Shown here in pieces: positions 10,201 through 18,340 of a stretch of 64,000 nt of DNA (its first letter is position 1; every line of letters begins with the position of its first letter). Position numbers and translations under genes: made by a program. Source of the DNA: SCN-70-22 sp046327755 (lineage in GTDB: Bacteria > Gemmatimonadota > Gemmatimonadetes > Gemmatimonadales > Gemmatimonadaceae); contig JAXLXW010000009.1 in the NCBI GenBank assembly GCA_046327755.1, positions 1-64,000 on the forward strand, given 5' to 3'. The notes beneath the pieces are model-generated. The model was not told where the DNA came from, ran no database searches, and saw nothing but the letters and a program-made list of their open reading frames with translations.

Positions 10201-10347
10201 CGTCCCCTCGTCCGTGGTGAAGGCGACCTTTCGCGCCGGCCCGTGGATCTCTTCCACCGACCACGGCGTGGCCGGTTGCTGCGCCGCGAGCGCCGCGGGA
10301 AGGAGCACACCTAACGACCACCAGCGCAGCGACGATTGGACGCGCAT
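7216..10347 (-). CDS. Exported amidohydrolase with N-terminal TolB-like propeller
   Basis: 1043 residues. The start MRVQSSLRWW is chosen because it opens a signal peptide ending ALAAQ and has GAGGG seven bases upstream. The first ~600 residues carry repeated propeller motifs (VSPDGKTIVF, YSPNGATILF, FTPDGASLVF). The C-terminal ~400 form an amidohydrolase barrel with PGFIDLHAHY near residue 693 (metal HxH). A conserved EVGKLADLLVLD closes the domain, as in imidazolonepropionase-like enzymes. Propeller-amidohydrolase fusions are typical of Gemmatimonadota and relatives; several are annotated as peptidases or dipeptidases, but specificity is not visible here. The gene stands alone, with about 120 bp to the upstream serine hydrolase. 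Confidence 0.9.
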   Translation of the reverse strand: MRVQSSLRWWSLGVLLPAALAAQQPATPWSVEEIHGPARKVAFTTDEGTWISLDVSPDGKTIVFDLLGDLYTIPITGGKATRLTSGTRWDAMPRYSPNGATILFDSDPSGSDQLWTMPAAGGTPTRVTAEGTYHHLQGAWDPSGSYVFALRQTRPFQPSDVVMVHVAGGTGTPVADTGAVSLVASADGRWLYHAYLLGEGATKSAIVRIDRRTGERLAFVTGYEDLRRPMPSPDGRWLAFAATIDAQPRLVVRNLESGADKVLYTGLDYPPGWGGDDLDELPGYAFTPDGASLVFAANGKMHRVAIATGVDTPIPFSVDVDLTVTERIATRHRLDDGAFSPKVLRWVQRIDASRFVVQAAGKLYRYDASTRQAAPVVPGTSLQYAPAVSPDGGSVAWVDWTDATSGRVMIAPAAGGVSRALGIRAGRYQGVSWSPDGKKLVLAEQRLEPDAVTEQGYVIHWVDVASADRLHTIVSIPTRGGWRKPSQRPTWNSTGDRIYYIDASAGTTLCSIALDGADRRCHARFKNADEIVPSPDGTWVAFGEMQNAYLAPLPSIGNTPVDINVEGGPVPTLVLGPRGDFFYWRNGGRQLQWSWANDVYEVDLAAVATGQKAHPATTTIALTIPRAIPKGDLVLRNARIITMKGDDVLASGDLVVSNGRIAAVGPAGSVRAPAGATSLDMTGKTIVPGFIDLHAHYIIDGAQMQGDLHQEQVAHLVTNLAYGITTWRDPSIGSRTLFALGEMVEAGTTIGPRLHGTGDIFIKYDPICCGYPKSLDDARRIVRNQKLLGATSIKEHTVPRRDHVQWIIQASREEGLQVVEDPARGPRRELRPLMDGATSLEHAYSALPMKDDVVQLFARTGTFYVPTLVVNPMESFFVTTMSPHDDAKLRRFQPHARIDAELHAHNRMFMPHEVPTWYAEPLKAIVRAGGKVGMGSHGQLQGLGAHWEMWAMASAGLTPMETLRAATATAAEVMGMQDDIGSLEVGKLADLLVLDRDPLADLKNTTSIRYVMKAGTLWNAETMDEVWPVTRVRAKGLWEERRD

Positions 10348-10467
10348 CTCACGACCCTCGGCGGATCTTGTAGGCCTTCTCGGGAAGCAACGGCTGGCGG
10401 GGGGAACTTGCCCCCGATCGCTGCCCGCCGCGAGCACCCTGCCCGGCTCACCCACCCCGACGGGCGA

Positions 10468-12243
10468 TCACCGCACCGTCGCCATCACCGCAGTCACCAA
10501 CTCCTCTCGAATGCGCCGCCACGCCCCGTACTGGCCGTAGCTCCCCGCCGTCGTGGCCACCACGAGGGAAAGGTCGGGGATGACGACGACGAACTGCCCG
10601 CCGTTCCCGCTCGCTTCATAGGTCTCGTAGTCGCGCCCGCGCGCACGCAGCACATGCCGATGCCAGCCATAACCGTCCGTTGAACCATCAGCGCGGGACG
10701 ACTGTCGCGCCGTGGAGGTGGCGACCCACGCGGCACTCACCATACGTTTCCCGTTCCACACCCCCCGGTCGAGATAGAGCTGCCCGAACTTGAGCAGGTC
10801 GCGCGGCCGCAGCTGCAGCCCGCCGCCCGCGTAGGCATCGCCCGTGGGCATGAGGTTCATCGCGTAGTGCGTGATGCCCAGCGGCCGCGCGACTGCCCGG
10901 TCGAAGAAAGCCGGGATCCAACTGTGCGTCGCATCCGCGATCGCCTGACCCACCAGGTTGATCCCCCCGGAACAGTAGGCATAGGTCGTCCCGGGGCGGT
11001 GAAGGCGCGGCAGGGCCCGCGTGAAGCGATACCAGTCAGGCTCCGTCGTCTGCTCCTGCATGGCGTCCTCGTTCCCAGGCGACCGCTCGTCATCGTCGTC
11101 GCACGCCAGCCCCGAGGTATGGGAAAGAAGGTGGCCGACGGTGATCGGCACCGCGCCTGCGCCGTCGAGCACCGGCGTCGAGGCGCCAAGGCGCACCCCG
11201 CCCTGCATCGCCGCCCCCACCATCACCGACGTGATGGTCTTCGAGGCGCTGCGCAGGTCGTGCAGCTGGTCGGCCGCGGTACCATGGAAGTACTCGTCGA
11301 GCACCAACGCCCCGCGCCGCGCCACGAGCAGCGAGTGCACGCGCGGCAGCGTGTCGTTGAGTGGATCGACACGCACCAAGGCCCGCACCATCGTCTGCAA
11401 TGCCTCGGCGTCAACCCCAACCGATGGTGCGGCGGCACTCCGCCACCCATCACCGAGGTCGGCCGGCACTCGATAGGCATACGGTTCGAGCGATGGCGAC
11501 CGCGGGAAGAAGCCGACGGCCTGCTCGCTCGTGCGGCGCGTCAGGACGATCGGGCTCCCGAAGTCGAAGGTGATGCGCCCTGCTGCCGAGTCGTACGGCT
11601 GCCGATACCGCGGCTTCTTCGTACGCGGATCGAGGAAGGTCACCTGGTCGCCCTCGCGCACCACGCCGTACGCCCCCGCGCGCCCCGGCCAGTTGGCCGC
11701 CGGATTGCGGAAGACCCCCTGCAGCGCGCCGTCGGCGCCTCGCGTGACCTGCAGGTAGAGCGGGAAGCGCGCGTCGAGCGGGACCAGCGTGGCGCGCCAC
11801 GTGTCCCTTCCCGCACTAACGAAGCGAAGCGGCACGGCATACGCCGCCCCCCCATCCCCCGCCGGCTGCACCCAGAAGGGGTCCGTCACCTCCATGGACG
11901 CGCCACTCGGCGCCGCGGCGGACCGGCGCGTGAACAAGCGGGCGCGCAGCATCCCCTGCCCCCCCGGCAAGGTCAGCGTCAGGCTGTCCCCGCGCGGCAC
12001 CCCCTGCATTTCGAAGCCGCCGACGCGAACACTCCACGCGCTTCCCACCCGTTGCAGAACCACCTCGCCGCGCACCTGCGGCCCGAGCATCGTCTCGCTC
12101 CCCCACAGCCCCACCAGGTCGTCGCCGGCCACGACGCTCACGGGACGAGACGGCGGCTGCGCCTGGCCCGGTGCCGCCCACAGGAGCGCGCACACGACCG
12201 TGAACCCCACGCCACCGCTCGTTCGTATCATCCTTCGCATCAT
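10468..12243 (-). CDS. Exported serine hydrolase of the beta-lactamase/esterase fold
   Basis: 591 residues with a signal peptide (MMRRMIRTSGG, ending GQAQ). The C-terminal half holds the beta-lactamase-like module. RSASKTITS near residue 331 gives the SxxK nucleophile and base; YAYCSGGIN sits where the YxN motif is expected, with serine for asparagine. GSYGQYGAW near the end occupies the KTG/HxG position. The N-terminal ~270 residues form a separate domain rich in beta strand that I do not recognise. The family includes class C beta-lactamases, DD-peptidases and EstB-type esterases, and sequence alone does not separate them. It is divergent from the AraC regulator across a 119-bp gap, so it is a plausible target of that regulator. 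Confidence 0.86.
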   Translation of the reverse strand: MMRRMIRTSGGVGFTVVCALLWAAPGQAQPPSRPVSVVAGDDLVGLWGSETMLGPQVRGEVVLQRVGSAWSVRVGGFEMQGVPRGDSLTLTLPGGQGMLRARLFTRRSAAAPSGASMEVTDPFWVQPAGDGGAAYAVPLRFVSAGRDTWRATLVPLDARFPLYLQVTRGADGALQGVFRNPAANWPGRAGAYGVVREGDQVTFLDPRTKKPRYRQPYDSAAGRITFDFGSPIVLTRRTSEQAVGFFPRSPSLEPYAYRVPADLGDGWRSAAAPSVGVDAEALQTMVRALVRVDPLNDTLPRVHSLLVARRGALVLDEYFHGTAADQLHDLRSASKTITSVMVGAAMQGGVRLGASTPVLDGAGAVPITVGHLLSHTSGLACDDDDERSPGNEDAMQEQTTEPDWYRFTRALPRLHRPGTTYAYCSGGINLVGQAIADATHSWIPAFFDRAVARPLGITHYAMNLMPTGDAYAGGGLQLRPRDLLKFGQLYLDRGVWNGKRMVSAAWVATSTARQSSRADGSTDGYGWHRHVLRARGRDYETYEASGNGGQFVVVIPDLSLVVATTAGSYGQYGAWRRIREELVTAVMATVR

Positions 12244-12327
12244 CGATCTCCAGTCTTCGCCTGCCGCCAGACGCCCTCGCGCCGCGGCGGCGCACGATCA
12301 AGGTCGCCGCGCGCCGTCCGTCCCGTC

Positions 12328-12341
12328 TTGCAACGCTGCAA
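12328..12341. promoter_or_regulatory. Dyad in the divergent promoter region
   Basis: TTGCAACGCTGCAA, a 5-bp inverted repeat with a 4-bp spacer, lies 22 bp before the AraC start. It is inside the 119-bp gap shared with the divergent serine hydrolase gene. Position and symmetry suit a regulator-binding site, but no protein can be assigned from sequence. Confidence 0.3.
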
Positions 12342-12362
12342 CATCGCTCCCTGCCTCATCAC

Positions 12363-13238
12363 GTGTCCTCCGCTCCGTCACACCAGCGCGACCGTTCCCG
12401 TGGCGCGAGCCCCGTCCTCCCGTTCGGCGCCTTCTACGGTCGCCCAGCCCGGCGGCGCTCCGCCCCCGGGCTGGAAGTCGCGGTCCTCGATGCCGATCCG
12501 CACCGCATCGTGGAGCGGCACGCGCATGAGGAGCCGCACTTCGTCCTGGTGCTCGAGGGGCTCTACGTCTCCAGTGCAGCCAATGCGCCAGCGGTGAGCT
12601 CTGCGCCGCTCCTCGTCTACAATCCCGCCGGCACCGTGCATCGCGACCGCTTCGAGGCGCACGACAGCGCACTGGGGCGCCGCTTCGAGGGGCGATTCCT
12701 CACCCTGTCCATCGATGCGTCGCTGGCCGACGCCGCCGCTGCCGACGGGCGGCTCCCCTCGGTTGCGACCGTCCTCGCCGACCCCACTTCGCTCGCCACC
12801 GCCCGTCGCCTTGCGCACGCCGTCTCGGCCGAACATGACGAGTTCGCGATGCACGCCGAGTCGCTTGCCCTCACGCTCGTGGCTTCCATCGCCGACGGTG
12901 GCGACTCGGGCGCTGGTTCACCCCCTCGCTGGCTCGCCGTCGCCCGCGAGCTCCTCGACGATCGCTGCGCCGAGGCGATCAGCATCGCCGAGCTGGCCCG
13001 CGCCGCCGGTGTCCACCCCGTACACCTCGCCCGCGTCTTCCGGCAGCACGTCGGATGCTCGCCAAGCGACTACCTGCGCCGGCGACGCCTCGAACGCGCG
13101 GCGGTGCTCCTCCGCGAGACCCGCCGCCCCCTGTCGGACATTGCGCTGCACTGCGGCTTTGGTGACCAAAGCCACTTCGCCAACGCCTTCAAGCGCTTCG
13201 CCGGCGCCACGCCGAGGGAGTATCGCCGTCAAGGCTGA
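12363..13238 (+). CDS. AraC-family transcriptional regulator
   Basis: 291 residues from a GTG start. The N-terminal ~175 residues are a cupin-like sensing domain (VERHAHEEPHFVLVLEG, VYNPAGTVHRD). The C-terminal ~100 contain two helix-turn-helix motifs: ISIAELARAAGVHPVHLARVF and LSDIALHCGFGDQSHFANAFKR, the latter being the AraC signature. It probably responds to a small molecule and controls the divergent serine hydrolase, itself, or both. The start is uncertain: no strong ribosome site precedes the GTG, and the first ~25 residues are not conserved in character. Confidence 0.92.
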   Translation: MSSAPSHQRDRSRGASPVLPFGAFYGRPARRRSAPGLEVAVLDADPHRIVERHAHEEPHFVLVLEGLYVSSAANAPAVSSAPLLVYNPAGTVHRDRFEAHDSALGRRFEGRFLTLSIDASLADAAAADGRLPSVATVLADPTSLATARRLAHAVSAEHDEFAMHAESLALTLVASIADGGDSGAGSPPRWLAVARELLDDRCAEAISIAELARAAGVHPVHLARVFRQHVGCSPSDYLRRRRLERAAVLLRETRRPLSDIALHCGFGDQSHFANAFKRFAGATPREYRRQG

Positions 13239-13297
13239 CCTTGCGCAGCAAACGTTACGTCACGCGCGCACTCGAACTCGCGAAGCGCTCTTCTCGC

Positions 13298-13400
13298 CTC
13301 TGCGTAACTCTGCGTTCCCTGCGGTGAAAAGGCACCTGCGATCAACTGCCTGTCGCGCGCGGGTGTTTTCTTACCGCAGAGAACGCAGAGTTTCGCAGAG
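13298..13400. repeat. Imperfect palindromic repeat with 28-bp arms
   Basis: Arms 13298-13325 and 13373-13400 are inverted copies with two mismatches, separated by 47 bp that begin GAAAA and end TTTTC. Each arm is itself built from short direct repeats (CTCTGCG, CTCTGCG, CCTGCGG). It lies in the gap between the convergent AraC and S15-like genes. A hairpin transcript could help end transcription, but the modular arms look more like a dispersed hairpin repeat; compare the arms around the insertion sequence at 24779 and 26171. Confidence 0.8.
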
Positions 13401-13438
13401 GAGACAGGCGCCAACGCCGGCGTCTCGGCGGCCGTGCG

Positions 13439-15232
13439 TTACGGCACGAGCTTGGGCCTGACGATGAACATCAGCGCGTCGATCGTGTTCGCCGCGCGGC
13501 AGGGCTGGAAGTCGAGGGAACCACACACCGGCGCCGCGCCTTGCGCCTTGGCCCCCGGAATCACCGGAACGGTCAGCACCGACGGCTGCGTCGCCGTGTG
13601 GTAGACCGTGTTCCGCCCCGGCTGGCCGGCAGGGTGAAAGCCCCAGTCCGGCTGCGCGATCGGCGACGGCGCCATGATCGTCACTTCGAGGCGGTGCCCC
13701 TCGCGGATCACCGCGCCGATCGGCGGGAGCGACATCGTGATCTCGTAGACCTTTCCGGGAACCAGCGGCGCACGCCGATTGAAGGCGTGCCGAATGGCAT
13801 CCGGCCGCGAACGCCTCGGGTCGATCGCCCGCATCGAGGCGCGCAGCAGCCCGCGCTGCAGGTACTGCACGTCGCCGTTGGGGTAGAGGTCGTGCAGGTC
13901 CACCACGAAGTCGGCATCCTCGTGCTGCAGGCTCACGAAGAAGGAGATCTGCGGCGCGCCGAGGATCGTCAGGTCGGCCGTCATCGGCGCGCTGCGGTAG
14001 ACCAGGACCCCTTCCGGTTCCACCGGGAGCGAGAACTGCGCGTTGCTCCCGATCAGCTCCGTCCCCGTGGGATAGGTGTAGCTGCGCGGCGCGGTCTGGG
14101 CAGCCGTCGACGGTTTGTCCGTCGCCAGCTGCGCGTCGCCCGTGAGGTAGAACGGTTGCGGCTTCGCCTCCGGTACCGGCCAGGCGCTGTGCGTCGTGAT
14201 CCAGTTGGGGGTCGACTGCCCGCCGCCGAGTGCCGTGCCGCCCTTGCGCGCCACCTCCCAGAACACGGTGACCGGCTGCTCCTGCTCCACGCCGTTGGCG
14301 GCCCCCTTGAGCCAGCGATCGAACCAGCGCACCTGGTCGTCCTGGAAGCGCTTCTGCCCCAGCACCACCCCGTGCCCGCCAGGGAGGACGTAGAGCCGCT
14401 TGGGCACCTTGAGGGCGTGGAAGAGCGTGATGCCGCCGGTGATCTGCGTCTGGAAGTCCTGCCATCCCATCCCCACGATCGTCGGGACGTTGACGCGATC
14501 GACGTACGTCTCCGTGGCGCGCACCTTCCAGTAGGCATCGTCGAACGGGTGCTGCTGCACCTCGCGCACGTAGTCGGTGGCCGGGTGCCGCTTGGCGTTA
14601 GGTTCGCACTCCGTGTCCCCCCACCCGATGCGCGCGTTCATCCCCGCCGTCGACAGCGCGGGCTGGTACAGCGTGAACCAGCGCGAGGTGAAGCCGATGT
14701 TGAACATCCCGCCGGGATACAGCGCGTCCTCGTAGACGCTGGCCGTGATGCTCGACGTCACCATCGCCTTGAGCGCGGGTGGGCGCTTGGCCGCCACGAA
14801 GTACGCCGTGTGCGCCGGATACGACGAGCCCCAAAGACCCACCGCCCCATTGCTCCACGGCTGCCTCGCGATCCAGTCGACGATTTCGGCGCCGTCCGCG
14901 CCGTGCGACTCGCCGTTGAGAAAGGAGAACGTCCCCTGCGAGCACCCCGTCCCGCGCACGCTCACGCCGATGTAGGCGTAGCCGTGGTCGAGCCAGGTCG
15001 GATTGGGCCCGGAGCCTGCGGCGACGTACGGGTCGTACTGCATGATGGTGGGATACGTGCCGTCCTTCGTCGGACGGTAGACCACGTATGCGATGCGGAC
15101 CCCGTCGTGGAGCGGGATGTAGCCGTAGTCGCGGTGGTAGGCTGGGGGGGTCGACGGCGCGGCGTTCTGCGCGCCGATGCCTAACCACGGGGGGAGAAGG
15201 GCGATGGCGAGGGCGAGCGCATGCCGGAACAT
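13439..15232 (-). CDS. Exported CocE/NonD-type (S15) acyl hydrolase
   Basis: 597 residues from MFRHALALAI, chosen for its signal peptide (ending GIGAQ) and AGGAG five bases upstream. The N-terminal alpha/beta-hydrolase domain has WGSSYPAH with nucleophile S137 in the CocE-type GxSY context. An aspartate and a histidine (GHGVVLGQ) follow at suitable positions. The C-terminal ~230 residues form the jelly-roll typical of X-Pro dipeptidyl-peptidase/CocE proteins (ALDP to HLEVTIMAPS). The family cleaves X-Pro dipeptides, esters or N-acylated antibiotics. The signal peptide indicates periplasmic or extracellular action; which substrate is used is unclear. It is convergent with the AraC gene. Confidence 0.9.
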   Translation of the reverse strand: MFRHALALAIALLPPWLGIGAQNAAPSTPPAYHRDYGYIPLHDGVRIAYVVYRPTKDGTYPTIMQYDPYVAAGSGPNPTWLDHGYAYIGVSVRGTGCSQGTFSFLNGESHGADGAEIVDWIARQPWSNGAVGLWGSSYPAHTAYFVAAKRPPALKAMVTSSITASVYEDALYPGGMFNIGFTSRWFTLYQPALSTAGMNARIGWGDTECEPNAKRHPATDYVREVQQHPFDDAYWKVRATETYVDRVNVPTIVGMGWQDFQTQITGGITLFHALKVPKRLYVLPGGHGVVLGQKRFQDDQVRWFDRWLKGAANGVEQEQPVTVFWEVARKGGTALGGGQSTPNWITTHSAWPVPEAKPQPFYLTGDAQLATDKPSTAAQTAPRSYTYPTGTELIGSNAQFSLPVEPEGVLVYRSAPMTADLTILGAPQISFFVSLQHEDADFVVDLHDLYPNGDVQYLQRGLLRASMRAIDPRRSRPDAIRHAFNRRAPLVPGKVYEITMSLPPIGAVIREGHRLEVTIMAPSPIAQPDWGFHPAGQPGRNTVYHTATQPSVLTVPVIPGAKAQGAAPVCGSLDFQPCRAANTIDALMFIVRPKLVP

Positions 15233-15388
15233 GGAGCTCCTGGTCTGGCGCGAGTGAGCGATGCAGGCGGCGGGCGGAGAACATCTCCTCGAACGCCCTG
15301 CCATGCAATGAAGCGCAACCCTACCCGCGACTCACGCGCTCTGTGTAGCCCCCTCACCGGCGGTTCGCAGACAGCTCACCCCCCCAAC

Positions 15389-15420
15389 AAAAAGGCGGGG
15401 CCGGACGTCGCAGGCCCCGC
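15389..15420 (-). terminator. Rho-independent terminator of the cold-shock gene
   Basis: On the minus strand an 8-bp stem, GCGGGGCC/GGCCCCGC, with a 10-nt loop is followed by CCTTTTTG. It lies 57 bp beyond the stop of the cold-shock gene and before the S15-like start. Confidence 0.8.
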
Positions 15421-15476
15421 ACGCGAGGAGGATGGCGCGGGTGGCGCCACCCTGCCTCTCGTTGGCGATCGAAAGC

Positions 15477-15689
15477 TTAGCGACCGAGGCGCGTGACGTT
15501 CTCCGCCGCCGGACCCTTCTGCCCCTGCACGATGTCGAATTCCACCGTCTCGCCTTCCGTCAGCGACTTGAAGCCGCTTCCCTGGATCGCCGAGTGATGG
15601 ACGAAGCAGTCCTTCTCACCGCTGGACGGGGTAACGAAACCGAAGCCCTTGGCGTCATTGAACCACTTCACAGTGCCAGTCGTACGCAT
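15477..15689 (-). CDS. Cold-shock domain protein
   Basis: 70 residues, the usual CspA-family length. RNP1 is KGFGFVTP and RNP2 is DCFVHHSAI (cysteine in place of the common valine), both on the nucleic-acid face of the OB fold. These proteins bind single-stranded RNA or DNA and melt secondary structure. The ATG at 15689 is preferred over one two codons upstream because AGGAG lies seven bases before it. The leader contains a small hairpin (15726-15741, CGCCTG/CAGGCG) and a strong terminator follows the gene, so it is probably monocistronic. Confidence 0.95.
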   Translation of the reverse strand: MRTTGTVKWFNDAKGFGFVTPSSGEKDCFVHHSAIQGSGFKSLTEGETVEFDIVQGQKGPAAENVTRLGR

Positions 15690-15820
15690 GGTCATGCTCC
15701 TGATACTTGCTGAGGTCGGAGCACGCGCCTGCGGACAGGCGGGCGAACAACCGACGACAACGTCTGCGTGAACTCCCTCACGCGAGGTGCCACCGAACCG
15801 GTGGCGCAAACAAACACGAA

Positions 15821-15962
15821 GGGGCCTGCGTGGTTGGCAGGCCCCCGGGACTGTCCGACAACTACGAAGGCGCGGTACTCCCCACGCAGGGATCCACCAG
15901 CCAGTGGTGCGGCGGGTGGTGTCATCGAAAGAAAATGGCCTGCTCGCATCGGCAGGCCCCTG
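15821..15962 (-). other. Two related GGCCTGC hairpins upstream of the cold-shock gene
   Basis: Hairpin A pairs 15821-15829 with 15838-15846; hairpin B pairs 15937-15943 with 15952-15958. Both contain GGCCTGC...GCAGGCC and share the flank GG-CTGTC-GA. Read on the minus strand, B is followed by CATTTTCTTTC, like an intrinsic terminator; A is followed by the weaker TTCGTGTTTG. The cold-shock terminator also contains GGGGCCTGC. They may be terminators, a small RNA or a structured leader; I found no convincing ORF between them. Confidence 0.4.
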
Positions 15963-15967
15963 GTCTG

Positions 15968-16402
15968 TCAGATGATTCCGTTCGTCGCGGCGGACGGTCG
16001 ATGGGTGAGAAGTGTAGGGGGCTGGAGGGGGGTTGGCAACGGGTGGAGGTGAATTCGACGCTTTTCCCCGCTTCCGCGCGTGTCACCAGCTCGGGATGCG
16101 TCGTGTCCGCCCTCAACCCTTGTGGATGTGCCGGTCCCGGTGTCGCGAGAGTACGCCAGCCACTTTCCATCCGGCGAACGCCCTGGCTCCTTCGCGGCGG
16201 CGCGCTTCATCAGCGAGACGCGGTCCGGCCCATCCGGCCGGATCGACTCCACAAGAGACACCTCCCAGTCGTCGCCTTCTTCGCGCATGAAGACAATGGG
16301 AGGGTCCACGGGCGGAGTATCACCCAGGCCCGTTGGGTCGCCGCACGATGTGAGCATCACCATGGTACCGATGCCCATCGTGAGGCATCTCGCTCTGGAC
16401 AT
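15968..16402 (-). pseudogene. Truncated propeller-type lipoprotein
   Basis: The open frame gives 144 residues. It starts with a lipoprotein signal (TMVMLTSCGD) and an opening like PD40/TolB propellers: PPIVFMREEGDDW and RSPDGKWLAYSRDTG. After about residue 95 the sequence turns into low-complexity, arginine/proline-rich sequence and ends, where a family member would continue for several more blades. I read it as the 5' remnant of a longer propeller lipoprotein gene. It could instead be a small expressed lipoprotein. It lies between the S41 protease and the cold-shock gene. Confidence 0.45.
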
Positions 16403-16509
16403 CAGCTTGATCCCCCCTCGATTGCCGCCGAACGAGAACGTGGGAAGGGACAGCGCCCCGACCTGGATCTCGCCTTCTCGTCAACGCACGCTCCTCGCAA
16501 TCCCACCGC

Positions 16510-17517
16510 TCACGTGCCGTCCACCAGCCATGCCACGGCCCGGGTGACGAGCGTCTCAGCATTGGAGATCTGCTCGTCAGGCGGAAGCGCCCCCCCGTAC
16601 GCGTTGCGGTCGCGATCGGCCATCAACGCAACGGTGAGGATGAGTGTCGCCCCATCGCTCAGGGCGAAGTTCGAGTTGGCGGTCGACAGGCCGCAGGTTG
16701 CCGTACCAAAGCTTCGCGCCTCAGGACGCTGCCGAAAGGAAACGGCGACAGCCTCGCCTGAGCTGGCGACGGCGAGGTCGGTGAGGACGGCGACGCGCGG
16801 CGTCGGGCGGCGAAGGGTGTAAGGAGCAACAACGCTCTGGATCGTCGCGCCATTCAGGACGGATGCCCCATTCAGGTACGCCCACGGCGTCACCACGTGA
16901 TCGGGGTTGATGAAGTGCCCGGCGACCCCTTCGCCCAGCACGGGGCCAACGCCGGCGACCATGGGCCACATGTTGCCGCCGCCGTTCCCCCGAAGGTCGA
17001 CGATCCATCCCACCAGGTTGTCGCGATCGTTCGCCTTGATGCTGTCCTGCAGGGCCTGGGCGAATGCCGCTGCTTCGATCGCCGACCCCGAGAAGGCGCG
17101 CACACGGACATAGCCGACCGAGGCCGGAAGTGTCGGACGCGCAGTCACCGGCGGAGCAATGCACGACTTGGTGCTGGCGGAGAGATAGGCACCATTCCGC
17201 GTGACGTACACGCTGTGATCGTCGGCGAGCAACGAGAGGGCGACGCGAATCGCCGGATAGGTGTCGCTGATCGACTGGGCGCCTGACGCCGCCTCGGCGA
17301 CCTTGGCCCGAAACTGCGCCCAGTCGATCGAGAACCGGTTGATCGATCCTCGCTGCATCACATCCACCACTTCGGCCAGGTACGCGCTGGCGACGGGGGA
17401 GATGGGGCGAGGATTGGGGTTGCCGCTGCCGGTCGGTGGGGAGTCGCCGTCGCCGCAAGCAAGAAAAAGGGCGAGCGGAGCGACGCGGAGGGTGCGACGC
17501 ATCAGGACGTTTGGCAT
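16510..17517 (-). CDS. S41-family (C-terminal processing type) protease lipoprotein
   Basis: 335 residues from MPNVLMRRTL; GGAG lies four bases before this ATG, and the next ATG is five codons in. The lipobox LALFLACGD implies lipid anchoring. The body is the tail-specific protease fold: VGYVRVRAFSG, then IVDLRGNGGGNMW (conserved glycine loop) and ASSGEAVAVSFR with the candidate catalytic serine. No PDZ domain is evident between signal and protease domain, so it is a minimal S41 member. It probably degrades or processes peptides in the periplasm. It stands alone, divergent from the DinB gene at 17750. Confidence 0.88.
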   Translation of the reverse strand: MPNVLMRRTLRVAPLALFLACGDGDSPPTGSGNPNPRPISPVASAYLAEVVDVMQRGSINRFSIDWAQFRAKVAEAASGAQSISDTYPAIRVALSLLADDHSVYVTRNGAYLSASTKSCIAPPVTARPTLPASVGYVRVRAFSGSAIEAAAFAQALQDSIKANDRDNLVGWIVDLRGNGGGNMWPMVAGVGPVLGEGVAGHFINPDHVVTPWAYLNGASVLNGATIQSVVAPYTLRRPTPRVAVLTDLAVASSGEAVAVSFRQRPEARSFGTATCGLSTANSNFALSDGATLILTVALMADRDRNAYGGALPPDEQISNAETLVTRAVAWLVDGT

Positions 17518-17749
17518 GGTGCTCCACGGGGGGGGCGCCCGCTGATACGCGCGCAGGCCCATGGTGTTCCGACGCGTACCGCCTTGCTCTCGGCTCGTCT
17601 GAAGCCCGCTATCGGGGCGTCCCGGACGACTCCGACCATCCGGGAATCCACGGCATCCCCTCGAGCGTGAGGGCCGTACCCTGCCGATCCCCCGAGCCGG
17701 GGCTTCGCAACCCGTAGCCCCTCCCCCCGCCGCCGCGTACGTTCGCCGC

Positions 17750-18280
17750 ATGCCCTCCCCCTCCTCTGCTCGCGACACCACCCGCGCCGAGCACGCCTCC
17801 GCCGTCGCCGACTTCCTCGACGCCGCTCGCGCCATCCCCGACGACGTCTGGGAACGCCCGCTCTCGTCAGGCAAGTGGTCCCCCGCGCAGGTCGCCGAGC
17901 ACGTGCGGCTGGCCTACGTCATCATCCAGAACGAACTCGCCGGCGGCACCGGGCTCCGCGTGCGCACGCCGTGGTGGCTGCGGATGGTCCTGCGATGGCG
18001 GCTCCTCCCGCGCATCCTCGCCACGGGCAGGCTCCCCGCCGGCGCCAAGGCGTCGTCGGAGATCCGCCCCGGCAACGGCCCCTTTCCGCGCGCACCGCTG
18101 CTCGACGCGTTGCAGGTGGCGGCCAACGTCGCCGAGGAGTCGATCGTCCGCCGCTGGGACGAGCGGGGCGCCGGGATCACGCACCACGTCTTCGGGCACG
18201 TTGAGATTCCGCGCGCGATGCGATTTCTCACGGTGCACACGACGCACCACACGCGGCAGCTGCGCGACGCACACCGATGA
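17750..18280 (+). CDS. DinB-family four-helix protein
   Basis: 176 residues, cytoplasmic. The pattern fits DinB/YfiT-like four-helix bundles. An N-terminal helix carries AEHVRLAY, and the closing helix carries HTTHHTRQL; together they supply three histidines for a metal site. The family includes thiol-dependent transferases and many proteins of unknown role that are often stress-linked. A terminator-like hairpin follows immediately. It is one of three DinB-like genes in the window. Confidence 0.85.
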   Translation: MPSPSSARDTTRAEHASAVADFLDAARAIPDDVWERPLSSGKWSPAQVAEHVRLAYVIIQNELAGGTGLRVRTPWWLRMVLRWRLLPRILATGRLPAGAKASSEIRPGNGPFPRAPLLDALQVAANVAEESIVRRWDERGAGITHHVFGHVEIPRAMRFLTVHTTHHTRQLRDAHR

Positions 18281-18281
18281 G

Positions 18282-18314
18282 AAGCGGCGGAGCGCACACG
18301 CGCCCCGCCGCTTT
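18282..18314 (+). terminator. Hairpin terminator after the DinB gene
   Basis: A perfect 9-bp stem, AAGCGGCGG/CCGCCGCTT, with a 14-nt loop begins two bases after the stop and is followed by TCACG. The T-tract is weak. It lies between convergent genes and could serve both strands. Confidence 0.6.
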
Positions 18315-18340
18315 CACGCACCCGGTCACCCCGCCGCGCG

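Noticed and set aside
13298..13400. Palindrome considered as a simple terminator
   Set aside because: The 47-nt loop, arms of short direct repeats and lack of a T-tract directly after the stem fit a dispersed hairpin repeat better.
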